Shown here piece after piece: positions 53,455-63,835 of a DNA stretch of 64,000 bases (position 1 is the first letter of the stretch; every line of letters begins with the position of its first letter). A model generated the notes under the pieces. The model did no database searches and had not been told where the DNA came from. It worked only from the letters and a program-made list of their open reading frames with translations. The DNA is from Nitrospina sp. (GTDB taxonomy: Bacteria; Nitrospinota; Nitrospinia; Nitrospinales; VA-1), in NCBI GenBank assembly GCA_018673915.1, contig JABHBK010000042.1, positions 47,063 through 111,062 on the forward strand. The letters run 5' to 3'. A program made the translations under genes and the position numbers.

Positions 53455-54738
53455 ATGAAAAAACAAATTGGTTTCCTGCTACTGATTTGGTTTCTGATTG
53501 TTTCTCCCGCCCATTCTAAAGACCTTGTGATTGTTGTTAAAATTTCAGGGGCGATCAACCCCGCAGTTGCCGAATATGTTTCCCATGAAATCAGCCAGGC
53601 TAACGCCGATCAGGAAGCATTGATCGTCTTGCATATGGATACGCCCGGTGGCTTGGACACCTCCATGCGACAGATCATCAAGAAAATTCAGGGATCCCAG
53701 GTTCCCGTGGCCTCATTCGTTGCGCCGAGTGGATCGAGGGCAGCTTCAGCAGGAACGTTTATTACCATTGCTTCTCATATTGCTGCTATGGCACCCGGTA
53801 CTAATATTGGTGCTGCCCATCCGGTAAATATGATGGGTGGGGAACAGGCGAAGACCATGGAGCAAAAAGTGGTCAACGATGCTGCCGCCTACATTCGTTC
53901 CTTGGCAGAACTCAGAAAACGCAACGCCCGCTGGGCGGAATTGGCAGTGGTCAAAAGCGTTTCCATATCAGCGGAAGAGGCCAAGCGGCTTAATGTAATT
54001 GATTTTATTGCTGGCGATGTGAAGGCACTGGCTCTTGCCGTTGATGGTAGGGAGATACAAGTTGCATCGGGCTCTGTCACGCTCAAGACGGGAGATCTCC
54101 CAATCGTTTATCACGAGATGAACCCTCGGCAAAGATTTCTGGATATTATTTCGAATCCCAACGTCGCATACATACTCATGATGCTTGGGCTAGTCGGTCT
54201 TTATTTTGAGTTATCCAGTCCCGGATTGATTCTGCCTGGTGTGATAGGCGCGATCAGTCTTATTCTCGCGCTCTATGCCATGCAGACTTTGCCTATCAAT
54301 TATGCCGGACTTTTACTGATTCTTTTTGGAGTGATTCTGTTTATTGCTGAAATTAATATCATGAGCTATGGCCTGTTGTCGGTGTCCGGAGTGATCTCGA
54401 TTTTTCTTGGGTCCACCATGCTGATAGATAGTGACGACCCTGCCTTGCAGATTTCCCGCGCCATCCTCTATCCTACGCTTGGCATGACTGTTGTTTTGTC
54501 TATAGGGATTATTGTCTTTGCTACCCGGACGCGGAACTTGAAAAAGCAGGGAGGGATAGAAGGAATGCTTGGAGAAACCGGATTGGTCAAAGAATCCCTG
54601 AATCCGCATGGACGTGTTCTGATCCACGGTGAGTTGTGGGAAGCCGAGTGTGAAGGTGAGATCGCAGAAGGGGAAAATGTTTCGGTCGATTCGGTAGAAG
54701 GGCTCAAAATAAAAGTCTCTAGAACGCAAAACTGCTAA
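53455..54738 (+). CDS. NfeD family ClpP-like membrane protease
   Basis: 427 residues from ATG 53455 (TTG 53443 is earlier, unsupported). Signal peptide (IVSPAHS), a ClpP-class serine protease domain with HMDTPGGL and the Ser of SGSRAASAGT (about 98), then four or so membrane helices (about 235-345) and a C-terminal NfeD OB-fold (about 355-427, GRVLIHGELWEAECEGEI). Long-type NfeD. It often pairs with SPFH/stomatin genes, but none is adjacent. Confidence 0.9.
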   Translation: MKKQIGFLLLIWFLIVSPAHSKDLVIVVKISGAINPAVAEYVSHEISQANADQEALIVLHMDTPGGLDTSMRQIIKKIQGSQVPVASFVAPSGSRAASAGTFITIASHIAAMAPGTNIGAAHPVNMMGGEQAKTMEQKVVNDAAAYIRSLAELRKRNARWAELAVVKSVSISAEEAKRLNVIDFIAGDVKALALAVDGREIQVASGSVTLKTGDLPIVYHEMNPRQRFLDIISNPNVAYILMMLGLVGLYFELSSPGLILPGVIGAISLILALYAMQTLPINYAGLLLILFGVILFIAEINIMSYGLLSVSGVISIFLGSTMLIDSDDPALQISRAILYPTLGMTVVLSIGIIVFATRTRNLKKQGGIEGMLGETGLVKESLNPHGRVLIHGELWEAECEGEIAEGENVSVDSVEGLKIKVSRTQNC

Positions 54739-54778
54739 TCATAAAAAAACAGATTATGTCATATTATTCTTCCTGTCT

Positions 54779-55648
54779 TTGCCAACAAATTTTTCTTGGA
54801 CTAAAAAGGTGACATGGATTCAGTCTGCCGGCTTTCTGGTTGCCGCGATAGTGGTCTATATTGTATTTCTGCTCCTGTTTGAAAATAAAATAATTTTCCA
54901 CCCCTCCCGCTATCCGGAAGGTTATTGGGATCCCGCCTCTGTTGGTGTTCCGGCACAGGACATTTATTTTACTTCTGAAGATGGGGTGAAACTGCATGGT
55001 TGGTTCATTCCAGCCCCGAAGGCAGTCGCAACCGTGCTATGGTTTCATGGTAACGCCGGAAATATCAGTCATAGGCTGGATAATATTCAGCGATTGGCAC
55101 CGCTCAATTTGAATATTTTTATTTTTGATTACCGGGGCTACGGGCGCAGTGAAGGCGAACCGGATGAACAGGGAATCTACAAAGACTCAAAGGCCGCCTA
55201 CAAGACTGTAATAGGACTGAACTCAGTTTCTGTAGACACTTTGTTTTTGTTTGGTCGTTCATTAGGGGGCATTTGTGCGGTGGAAACGGCTTTGAATCAC
55301 CCCGCGCGCGGCCTGATTCTGGAGTCGGTATTTACTTCTGCATCGGATATGTCGAGAAAGGTGTTTCCGTTGATTCCTCTTGGCTGGGGGATCCGATCCA
55401 AGTTGGATGCTATCGGAAACGTTCCTAACCTGAAGCTCCCCAAGCTGATCCTGCATGGCACGCGCGATGAAATCGTCCCCTACGATCTTGGGCGTAAATT
55501 ATTTGACCATGCAGGTGAGCCGAAAAAGTTTTATCCCATCGAAGGGGCCGGGCATAATGATACATATACTATCGGCGGGCGCGACTATTTTGATACTTTG
55601 AACCGCTTTATCACCGAAACTCTGACAAACTCCAACAATAGGGGATGA
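54779..55648 (+). CDS. Membrane-anchored alpha/beta hydrolase
   Basis: 289 residues. An N-terminal membrane anchor (about 14-35) precedes an alpha/beta-hydrolase with WFHGNAGN (oxyanion part, about 82), nucleophile GRSLGG (about 160), Asp in GTRDEIVP (about 228) and His in GAGHND (about 257). BEM46/YqkD-like; substrate unknown. TTG 54779 is the only upstream start and has no strong ribosome site, so the start is uncertain. Confidence 0.82.
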   Translation: MPTNFSWTKKVTWIQSAGFLVAAIVVYIVFLLLFENKIIFHPSRYPEGYWDPASVGVPAQDIYFTSEDGVKLHGWFIPAPKAVATVLWFHGNAGNISHRLDNIQRLAPLNLNIFIFDYRGYGRSEGEPDEQGIYKDSKAAYKTVIGLNSVSVDTLFLFGRSLGGICAVETALNHPARGLILESVFTSASDMSRKVFPLIPLGWGIRSKLDAIGNVPNLKLPKLILHGTRDEIVPYDLGRKLFDHAGEPKKFYPIEGAGHNDTYTIGGRDYFDTLNRFITETLTNSNNRG

Positions 55649-55725
55649 CCTCGCTGGAAATTTAGGTTACATTTTCCTTTGCAGAAAATTTTATTTAAAA
55701 AAACTTATCAGACATATATGGGAAC

Positions 55726-56889
55726 ATGACAGTTCGCGCAGACATTTTAAAGAATATCAAACGTGTGGTGATCAAAATTGGAAGCAGTGTCATTTCCAAT
55801 CGAGATAAAGGCCGGTCTCCGTTGGAATGTGGATTGAGCAAGGACTGGGTGCGCCACTATGCGCGGAAAATAAAGGCCATCCGAGACAAAGGCTACGAGG
55901 TGGTGCTTGTTTCGTCGGGCGCCATCATGGCAGGACGGGAACGCCTGGAATTTGGCCGGACCGATTTAACTATTCCGGAAAAGCAGGCCTGTGCCGCCAT
56001 TGGTCAGAGTTTCCTGATGCATACCTATGAAAAGGCTTTCGAGAAAAAGGGGCTGATGGTTGCCCAGATTCTTTTGAGCCACGATGACCTGGGAAACCGA
56101 AGGCGCTACCTGAATGCCAAACATACCATTGAGGCGCTTTTGGAGAAGGGCGTCATTCCTATTATCAATGAAAATGATTCGGTAACTGTTGAGGAGATAA
56201 AGATTGGCGATAACGATTCCCTTTCTGCCACCGTGTCCTGTCTGGTGGATGCACAATTATTGATTATTCTTTCTGATGTGGATGGCTTGTATGACAGAGA
56301 CCCTTCTTTAAAAAATAAATCCAGCGCTGAAAAAGCGCAACTGATTTCACATGTCTCCCGGGTTAATGAAGACATCGAGAAAATTGCAGGAAAAAGCAAT
56401 AATCGTTTGACGGTTGGGGGGATGCTCACCAAAGTTCGGGCCGCAAAAAAAACCATGAGTTTTGGCATTCCCGCATTGGTCGTCAACGGGCTGGACGAGA
56501 AGGTAGTCGAAAATATTTTTGCCGGTAAAGATGTGGGTACATTGTTCTGGTCTGGGAAAGGCAAGATTCGCGATCGTAAGCACTGGATCGCTCATACTCT
56601 GAAATCAACCGGAACACTGACTATAGATGAGGGAGCCCGGAAAGCCTTGGTGGAAAGAGGAAAAAGCCTCCTGCCTGCAGGACTGGTAAAGGTGAAAGGC
56701 AATTTTGAGTTTGGCAACGCTCTCACCCTCATAGATGAATCGGGCAAAGAAATTGGCCGTGGGTTGGTAAACTATAATTCCCGTGATCTTGAGCGTATTA
56801 AAGGTATGAAAACCTCTGCTGTGCGTAAACTGATGGAGGAATCCTTTTACGAAGAAGTTATCCACCGTGACGACCTTGTCATCTTTTAA
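55726..56889 (+). CDS. proB: Glutamate 5-kinase
   Basis: 387 residues: amino-acid kinase domain (VVIKIGSSVIS, LVSSGAIMAGRERL, PIINENDSVTVEEIKIGDNDSLSATV, GGMLTKVRAA) and a C-terminal PUA domain (about 290-375). It phosphorylates glutamate, first step of proline synthesis. proA is not in the window. A YkgJ-like gene follows after 29 bases. Confidence 0.95.
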   Translation: MTVRADILKNIKRVVIKIGSSVISNRDKGRSPLECGLSKDWVRHYARKIKAIRDKGYEVVLVSSGAIMAGRERLEFGRTDLTIPEKQACAAIGQSFLMHTYEKAFEKKGLMVAQILLSHDDLGNRRRYLNAKHTIEALLEKGVIPIINENDSVTVEEIKIGDNDSLSATVSCLVDAQLLIILSDVDGLYDRDPSLKNKSSAEKAQLISHVSRVNEDIEKIAGKSNNRLTVGGMLTKVRAAKKTMSFGIPALVVNGLDEKVVENIFAGKDVGTLFWSGKGKIRDRKHWIAHTLKSTGTLTIDEGARKALVERGKSLLPAGLVKVKGNFEFGNALTLIDESGKEIGRGLVNYNSRDLERIKGMKTSAVRKLMEESFYEEVIHRDDLVIF

Positions 56890-56890
56890 T

Positions 56891-56909
56891 CCACTCCCTC
56901 TAGTGGGAG
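56891..56909. repeat. CTAG-centred palindrome after proB
   Basis: CCACT-CCCTCT-AGTGG, alternatively CTCCC-TCTAGT-GGGAG, directly after the proB stop and before the YkgJ-like gene. Confidence 0.45.
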
Positions 56910-56918
56910 GTTCTTCGC

Positions 56919-57329
56919 ATGACTAAATGGTGGGAAAAGGAACCGATTCGGTTCGAATGTCAGGCCGATTGTTTCAAGTGTTGCGTTAAGCCGGGAATCG
57001 TACATTTTGATCGTGAAGATATTCGCAAAGCCGCTGACTTTATGAAAACCTCCCCGGCGGAATTTAAAAAAACCTACCTCACCCGTGATGAGGACTATTG
57101 GGTTCTCGAAGTGGGTGAAGAAGGCGAACCCTGTACCTTTTTGACCGATCAGGGATGCGGTATCCATTCTGCCAAACCCAAACAATGCCAGTCTTATCCG
57201 TTCTGGAGAGAAAATATGGACTCCAAACCCATGTGGAAGCTGGTTGGCGGATTCTGTCCCGGCATAGATATAGGACCCATGATCCCTCTGGGAACAATAA
57301 AATCCTTCCTCAAAAAATTCACTCACTAG
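56919..57329 (+). CDS. YkgJ family cysteine-cluster protein
   Basis: 136 residues with the YkgJ/CxxCxxxxxxC pattern: FECQADCFKCCVKPG (about 8-22), CTFLTDQGCGIHSAKPKQCQSYPFW, and a Cys near the end (GGFCPG). It is a putative metal-binding protein of unknown role. It lies between proB and purA. The stop is inside a short palindrome (57322-57335). Confidence 0.9.
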   Translation: MTKWWEKEPIRFECQADCFKCCVKPGIVHFDREDIRKAADFMKTSPAEFKKTYLTRDEDYWVLEVGEEGEPCTFLTDQGCGIHSAKPKQCQSYPFWRENMDSKPMWKLVGGFCPGIDIGPMIPLGTIKSFLKKFTH

Positions 57330-57335
57330 CGTGAG
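57322..57335. repeat. CTAG-containing palindrome over the YkgJ stop
   Basis: CTCAC-TAGC-GTGAG spans the TAG stop of the YkgJ-like gene. A short hairpin. Confidence 0.4.
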
Positions 57336-57457
57336 AGGCTGTGATACTGCCTCATTAACTTCATGCCTCGAATGGGTAAACCGGGCAAGAGTTTATTGGG
57401 CCGAGACAACTCTTTTCTTGCCAAATAAAGATATTGCATCTTGCCTCCGGTCGCTGA

Positions 57458-58828
<1,371 letters not shown>

Positions 58829-58913
58829 TCCTGATAAACTCCTAAACGTTCCTGCTCCGTACCCTTGTTATTTTTGATATAATTATTGGTGTACCCTATT
58901 TGAAGGTTTGCTT

Positions 58914-60632
58914 ATGTTGACCATTGTCATATTGGTTTTTGCCTGCCTGTTTTTTTATTTCGTGGGTTACCGTTCCTATGCCACAAGGCTGGATCGGGAA
59001 TTGATTCGGCCTGAAGCCAATCGGGAAACCCCCGCCATAAAACAAAACGATGGGGTGGACTATGTACCCAGCAAACCCTTAGTCTTGTTTGGTCATAACT
59101 TTGCGTCCATCGCTGGAGCGGGTCCAGTTATTGGCCCGATCATTGCCATGCACCATTTTGGCTGGGCGGTTACGCTGGTATGGATCATGCTGGGCAGTGT
59201 CTTCATCGGTGCGGTTCACGATTACCTGACCCTGATGGTCTCAGTGCGCAATCGTGGCAGTTCCATTGCCGATATTGCGGAGACCACCATGGGATTCCGG
59301 GCCAAAGCCGTGTTCGCCATTTTCCTTATTCTGGCCATGTTGTTGGTGATCGCCGTCTTTGGTGTGGTGGCCGCCAAAACTCTCATCGCACAACCCGAAA
59401 TGGTGTTCCCCACTTTCGCCATCATTCCCGTTTCAATGATCCTCGGCTGGTGCATTTACAAAAAGAATTGCGATCTTAAAATAGCCTCCGCCCTTGCGGT
59501 GCTGGCGATCATTGTAAATATATTTATTGGATTCAAAATCCCACTCCCCTTGCCGGATGAAGGAGTGATGGGACTCTCCCCGCTTTTATTCTGGTTCGTT
59601 ATATTGATGATCTATGCGGGGGTGGCCTCGATCTTGCCGGTGCAAACGCTTTTGCAACCGCGCGATTATTTGTCGACTTATATTTTGTTTGGCTCCATGT
59701 CACTGGGAATCATTGCACTGTTATGGGTTGCACCTGGATTGAACACACCGGTTTGGCGGGGCACAATGTCTGAAGTACAGGGGCCGGTCTGGCCGATGTT
59801 GTTCGTGTTGGTGGCTTGTGGCGCGGTTTCCGGATTCCACTCTCTCGTTGCGGGGGGAACCACTTCAAAGCAATTGGCTAATGAAACTCAGGGCAAGCCC
59901 ATTGCTTACGGCGGCATGCTCACCGAGGGGGTGGTCGCGGTCGTTACCGTCCTCATGGTGGGTGGCGGACTTTATTGGGTCGCTCCGGAAGGTGGAGGAG
60001 TCGATATGGCCCAGTTGGGATTCCGCGAGACTCTGCAATCCGGCGGATGGATTCTGGCTTTTGGCAACGGATACGGTAACGTGGTGCACCAGATGTTGCC
60101 GGTTTTGAGTTTTACTTTTGCCTCGATGATCGCGGTGTTGGCTTTGAACACTTTTGTACTGACCACTCTCGATACAGCCGTGCGTATTACACGTTTTCTG
60201 GTGCAGGAGGCTTTGGGCAATCAGATGCCGGTATTTCGTAATAAATATGGGGTGACGGTAGTCGTGGTGTTTGTCGCCTACCTGATTGGAGCCACCGATG
60301 GCTGGCAGAAAATCTGGCCCATTTTTGGCGCGACCAACCAGCTGATAGCTGCGGTGGCCCTGTTTGTAGTGGCTACCTGGTTGATGGCGGTCAAGCGGCC
60401 CACACATTATGTGCTTTACCCCGCCGTGTTCATGGTGGTGACTACCATCGCCGCGCTGGGTTGGCAGGCCTACCAGTTTTTTACCGCTCCAGAGCCCAAT
60501 GTGTTTCTGGGTACGGCGTCGGTGGTGCTTATCGGACTGGCTGTATTTGTCGCCTACGAGGCCATGCAGTCCCTAAAGGGAAGAAGGGTAATCACTATCC
60601 AGACTACGGAGATTCCTTCCAGCGCTGAATAA
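58914..60632 (+). CDS. CstA family carbon-starvation transporter
   Basis: 572 residues from ATG 58914 (GAAGG seven bases upstream; TTG 58908 is an alternative). About 14-16 membrane helices and CstA motifs: FGHNFASIAGAGPVIGPIIA (about 58-77), GAVHDYLTLMVSVRNRGSSI, CGAVSGFHSLVAGGTTSKQL, then TLDTAVRITRF and GATNQLIAAVAL. Family members import peptides or pyruvate. Shorter than E. coli CstA (about 700). Confidence 0.92.
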   Translation: MLTIVILVFACLFFYFVGYRSYATRLDRELIRPEANRETPAIKQNDGVDYVPSKPLVLFGHNFASIAGAGPVIGPIIAMHHFGWAVTLVWIMLGSVFIGAVHDYLTLMVSVRNRGSSIADIAETTMGFRAKAVFAIFLILAMLLVIAVFGVVAAKTLIAQPEMVFPTFAIIPVSMILGWCIYKKNCDLKIASALAVLAIIVNIFIGFKIPLPLPDEGVMGLSPLLFWFVILMIYAGVASILPVQTLLQPRDYLSTYILFGSMSLGIIALLWVAPGLNTPVWRGTMSEVQGPVWPMLFVLVACGAVSGFHSLVAGGTTSKQLANETQGKPIAYGGMLTEGVVAVVTVLMVGGGLYWVAPEGGGVDMAQLGFRETLQSGGWILAFGNGYGNVVHQMLPVLSFTFASMIAVLALNTFVLTTLDTAVRITRFLVQEALGNQMPVFRNKYGVTVVVVFVAYLIGATDGWQKIWPIFGATNQLIAAVALFVVATWLMAVKRPTHYVLYPAVFMVVTTIAALGWQAYQFFTAPEPNVFLGTASVVLIGLAVFVAYEAMQSLKGRRVITIQTTEIPSSAE

Positions 60633-60709
60633 CCCAGATAATATTTGGCACCCGTAATTGAATAGTTTAATATGATGCTTATCCATTAAAGCATAGGAGT
60701 TTCTTTGTT

Positions 60710-61372
60710 GTGAAGATCAGTGAAGTCCTGGCCATTCAGGCAAAAATGAATGATAAAAAAGCACCGGCTAAAAAACCCAAGCCCAAAGCAAAACCCAACC
60801 TTAAAAAAGCTTTGAAAGTGGTGCGCACGAAAGAAACTCCGAATCCTAATGCTTTGCAGTTTGTCATCAACGGAGTGATTCTTGATGACGGCAATATTTC
60901 TTTTGCCAACAAAAAAGAAGCGGAAGGGGACAAAATGGGGACCGCCTTGTTCGAGCGACCCGGTGTGATCAACGTGTTTGTCATGGATAACTTTGTTACC
61001 GTGACGAAAGACGATAAGACCAGTTGGGTACCCCTCAAAGACAGAATTTGGAAAACCATTGAAGAGACGGTGACCTTCTATCAGGCCGAAGGTAAGATTC
61101 AATTGAGCGAGGTCGATGTGGTCAACTTCGCCAACCTCGATAACGAGAAGAAGCTTCAGGGAATCGAAATGGTGCTCAACCGTTCGATTCGCACTAACCT
61201 TGCGCAGGATGGTGGCGGAGTGGAACTCAAAGGTATAGACGGTGACGAGGTCAGCATCCATTACCAGGGAGCCTGCGGCAGTTGCCCGACTTCGACCAGT
61301 GGAACCCTGCAATACATCCAAACCCAACTGCGCCAGCAGTTGCACCCCAAACTTACTGTTAAATCGGTCTAA
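60710..61372 (+). CDS. NifU-like iron-sulfur scaffold protein
   Basis: 220 residues. A Lys/Pro/Ala-rich linker (about 15-35) follows the N-terminus, then the Nfu N-terminal domain (ETPNPNALQFVINGVIL, about 42), and a NifU C-terminal domain with CGSCPTSTSGT (about 188), whose two cysteines bind the Fe-S cluster. It delivers Fe-S clusters to client enzymes. GTG start; AGGAG lies ten bases upstream. It ends at an ACCAGC/GCTGGT hairpin. Confidence 0.9.
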   Translation: MKISEVLAIQAKMNDKKAPAKKPKPKAKPNLKKALKVVRTKETPNPNALQFVINGVILDDGNISFANKKEAEGDKMGTALFERPGVINVFVMDNFVTVTKDDKTSWVPLKDRIWKTIEETVTFYQAEGKIQLSEVDVVNFANLDNEKKLQGIEMVLNRSIRTNLAQDGGGVELKGIDGDEVSIHYQGACGSCPTSTSGTLQYIQTQLRQQLHPKLTVKSV

Positions 61373-61388
61373 CCAGCGAGCCGCTGGT
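61372..61388 (+). terminator. Hairpin after the NifU-like gene
   Basis: ACCAGC-GAGCC-GCTGGT begins on the last base of the stop codon. Perfect 6-bp stem, no T-run; may stabilise or end the transcript. Confidence 0.4.
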
Positions 61389-61460
61389 GGCAGTGGGAAC
61401 TAGTATTAATGATCTGTCATGCCTCTATAACTCCTTTCCTCTTCATTTGTCGGTGAATGC

Positions 61461-61814
61461 ATGAGCAAAAAAGACATCCATATACTTATCAAACTTTCCA
61501 GGAAATGTGGGGAGAGTATTTGTGATGCAGGGACTTTTGAAGAATGGCAAACAAAATTTCTTGTTATGAAATGGAAATATAAAGGCAATGCGTTTGCCCA
61601 TAAATTTCCAGGCTCACAAAAAACATCCACCATCAATCACCAGTATTCCCAAATGCGCAAAAACTTGCGGGCAAGCGGTTTAGGTCCCCCCAACGAGTAT
61701 GCTACAGAATTTACGGGTTCTGATGAACAACGGGAATTGCTGGAAGAACTTTGGCTTCACCTCGGCACGGATGACGAAGGTGAAACCCCCTATGGCGGCG
61801 ATGTGGGTAGATGA
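61461..61814 (+). CDS. Hypothetical protein
   Basis: 117 residues, no signal peptide or membrane helix, moderately acidic C-terminus (GTDDEGETPYGGD), a Cys pair (RKCGESICDAG). No family recognised. It lies between the NifU-like gene and the convergent BCCT transporter, 125 bases from its end. Confidence 0.6.
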   Translation: MSKKDIHILIKLSRKCGESICDAGTFEEWQTKFLVMKWKYKGNAFAHKFPGSQKTSTINHQYSQMRKNLRASGLGPPNEYATEFTGSDEQRELLEELWLHLGTDDEGETPYGGDVGR

Positions 61815-61939
61815 TGAATAATTCCCCGCAATGTAATTGCATCATTGTGCAAATTTAGTCCAGATTGTAACCTTTACCCAATCCCCAGTTAACACAAGTC
61901 TTTTTAGATAGAAAACAGGGTTTAAAGGTAAACATGCTG

Positions 61940-63448
61940 TTAAAGTTCATTGCGCAATTCCTTAAACAAGGCAAAGCACATCCCTATCATTATTAGCGCG
62001 AAGGGGAGTCCAGAAGCTATGGCGGCAGTTTGTAAGGCTTGTAAACCACCGGCCAATAGCAATACTGATGCAATCACACCTTCGGTCACTGCCCAGAAAA
62101 CTCTCTGGTTTCTAGGTGGGTCCTGTTCGCCTCCAGCAGTCAATATGTCGATCACCAAACTACCTGAATCTGACGAAGTCACAAAAAAAGTTACGATGAC
62201 TAATGTGGACAAGGCCGCGGTAAATTTTTCCATGGGGAGGTAGGCCAAAGTTTCAAACAGGGCGGTGCTGACGTTTGCAGAAACGGCTTTGGCAATAGGG
62301 GCACCTTCAAATATTTCCAAATAGAGAGCGGTGCCGCCGAAAACGCTCAACCAAATAAATGTAGCAAGCACTGGAGCGAAGAATCCTCCTATAATAAATT
62401 CGCGGAGGGTCCGTCCTCTGGAAATACGTGCGATGAACATTCCCACAAACGGTGCCCAGGCTATCCACCAGCCCCAGTAGAAAATAGTCCAGCTGGCCTG
62501 CCAGTTCGGTTTTGCGACCCATTCGCTCCAATAACTGAAATAAAAAACATTGCTGACATAATCTTTCATTCCATTTCCAAAAGTTTGCAAGATAAACTTT
62601 GTTGGACCGAGGATAAATATAAAGGCAACCAGAATTATGCTTAAGCAAATATTGAAATAACTGAGTCGACTGATGCCTTTCTCAAGTCCTAGCACCACTG
62701 ACCCAGTGGCGCATGCGGTGATGAGGCCAATCAAAACAATCTGTGTCATTTTGGTTTCGGGGCAGTCACCCAGAAAGTTTAGGCCGGAATTAACTTGCAT
62801 GGCTCCCAACCCCAGAGAGGTGGCTACGCCAAACATCGTTCCTACAACGGCGAATATATCGATAGCATGTCCCCATGGCCCATAAATTTTATTTCCCAGT
62901 AAAGGATAGAAACAGGATCGAATGGTTAAAGGCAGGCCTTTTCTAAAAGAAAAGTAGGCGAGGGAAAGCCCGACGACCATGAAAACGGCCCAGGCGTGCA
63001 GTCCCCAGTGAAAATATGTGATTCCTATAGCTAGATTGGCAGGAGATAGCGGTGAATCGGCGATGGGAGGATTGGTGAAATGCTTGATCGGCTCGGCGAT
63101 GCTCCAAAATACTAGTCCGATCCCCATTCCTGCGCTGAACATCATGGCAAACCAGGTTGTATAGCCAAATTCAGGTTTGTCATCGGGTTGCCCTAAACGA
63201 ATGCGGCCAAATCGACTGAAGAGAAGAAACAATATAAAAAGAAGGAACAGGGTGGTGGAAATTGTGAACACCCAACTAAAATCCTTCACAATGGTGGACT
63301 GAACCATATCAAAAATCTTTTTGGATGATTCGGCAAACCAGATTGCGATCAAAGTAAAACCCAACATGATGATAGCCGATATAACAAATACTGTAGGATT
63401 GGTTTTTTTAAAAAACAGAACCGGTTGGATTTTTATTTTAGATTCCAT
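61940..63448 (-). CDS. BCCT family betaine/choline/carnitine transporter
   Basis: 502 residues with 12 membrane helices and BCCT features: FAMMFSAGMGIGLVFWSIAEP (about 102-122) and FYWGWWIAWAPFVGMFIARISRGRTLREFI (about 326-355). It is a sodium- or proton-coupled uptake system for glycine betaine or related osmolytes. The ATG is preceded by CCTCCTCCCCC instead of a ribosome site. It is divergent from a sarcosine/glycine methyltransferase gene. Confidence 0.92.
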   Translation of the reverse strand: MESKIKIQPVLFFKKTNPTVFVISAIIMLGFTLIAIWFAESSKKIFDMVQSTIVKDFSWVFTISTTLFLLFILFLLFSRFGRIRLGQPDDKPEFGYTTWFAMMFSAGMGIGLVFWSIAEPIKHFTNPPIADSPLSPANLAIGITYFHWGLHAWAVFMVVGLSLAYFSFRKGLPLTIRSCFYPLLGNKIYGPWGHAIDIFAVVGTMFGVATSLGLGAMQVNSGLNFLGDCPETKMTQIVLIGLITACATGSVVLGLEKGISRLSYFNICLSIILVAFIFILGPTKFILQTFGNGMKDYVSNVFYFSYWSEWVAKPNWQASWTIFYWGWWIAWAPFVGMFIARISRGRTLREFIIGGFFAPVLATFIWLSVFGGTALYLEIFEGAPIAKAVSANVSTALFETLAYLPMEKFTAALSTLVIVTFFVTSSDSGSLVIDILTAGGEQDPPRNQRVFWAVTEGVIASVLLLAGGLQALQTAAIASGLPFALIMIGMCFALFKELRNEL

Positions 63449-63539
63449 GGGGGAGGAGGAACTCTGGTTGGAAACAGGGTTGATAATGAAGTTTTTTTAA
63501 ATCTATAAGTGAAATTTTTAGAAAAATAAATTTTTCATC

Positions 63540-63585
63540 ATCTTTTAACCATATCACCTAAGATCTTTTAACCATATCACCTAAG
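63540..63585. repeat. Perfect 23-bp tandem direct repeat
   Basis: Two adjacent identical units, 63540-63562 and 63563-63585, each beginning ATCTTTTAACC and ending CACCTAAG. A candidate paired operator, about 77 bases upstream of the methyltransferase -35. Confidence 0.9.
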
Positions 63586-63661
63586 CATCTAAAAATAAAA
63601 CGGGTAGGCTGATTTATTTTGCACAATGCATGTTAATTTATTTTTTTAAAAAAGTGATGCC

Positions 63662-63690
63662 TTGCCCATCCCGCTATTTTAGTGTATATT
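63662..63690 (+). promoter_or_regulatory. Sigma-70 promoter of the methyltransferase gene
   Basis: TTGCCC (63662-63667), 17-base spacer, TATATT (63685-63690). Predicted +1 near 63697, giving a leader of about 140 bases. Confidence 0.7.
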
Positions 63691-63713
63691 GTAGCCCTAC
63701 AATGAAATTCCAA

Positions 63714-63755
63714 AAGGGTCAACCCTTATTATATAAATCCAAATAGTTTATTTGG
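63714..63755 (+). promoter_or_regulatory. Two hairpins in the methyltransferase leader
   Basis: AAGGG-TCAA-CCCTT (63714-63727) and CCAAATA-GTT-TATTTGG (63739-63755) lie between the promoter and the coding start. An additional AGGAGG at 63779 is too close to an ATG (63786) that opens only an eight-codon ORF. Confidence 0.5.
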
Positions 63756-63835
63756 GCGTTTGTTATTGTTTCTAATACAGGAGGAATGATTGCATCTGAA
63801 TGCTATCCCTGAAAGCAATTTATGAGGAGGCATTC

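Larger units (their letters stand above)
63449..63835. other. Divergent osmolyte intergenic region
   Basis: 387 bases between the BCCT gene and the methyltransferase. It holds a 23-bp perfect tandem duplication, an A/T tract (about 63638-63650), a sigma-70 promoter and a structured 5' leader. No gene is seen. Confidence 0.75.
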
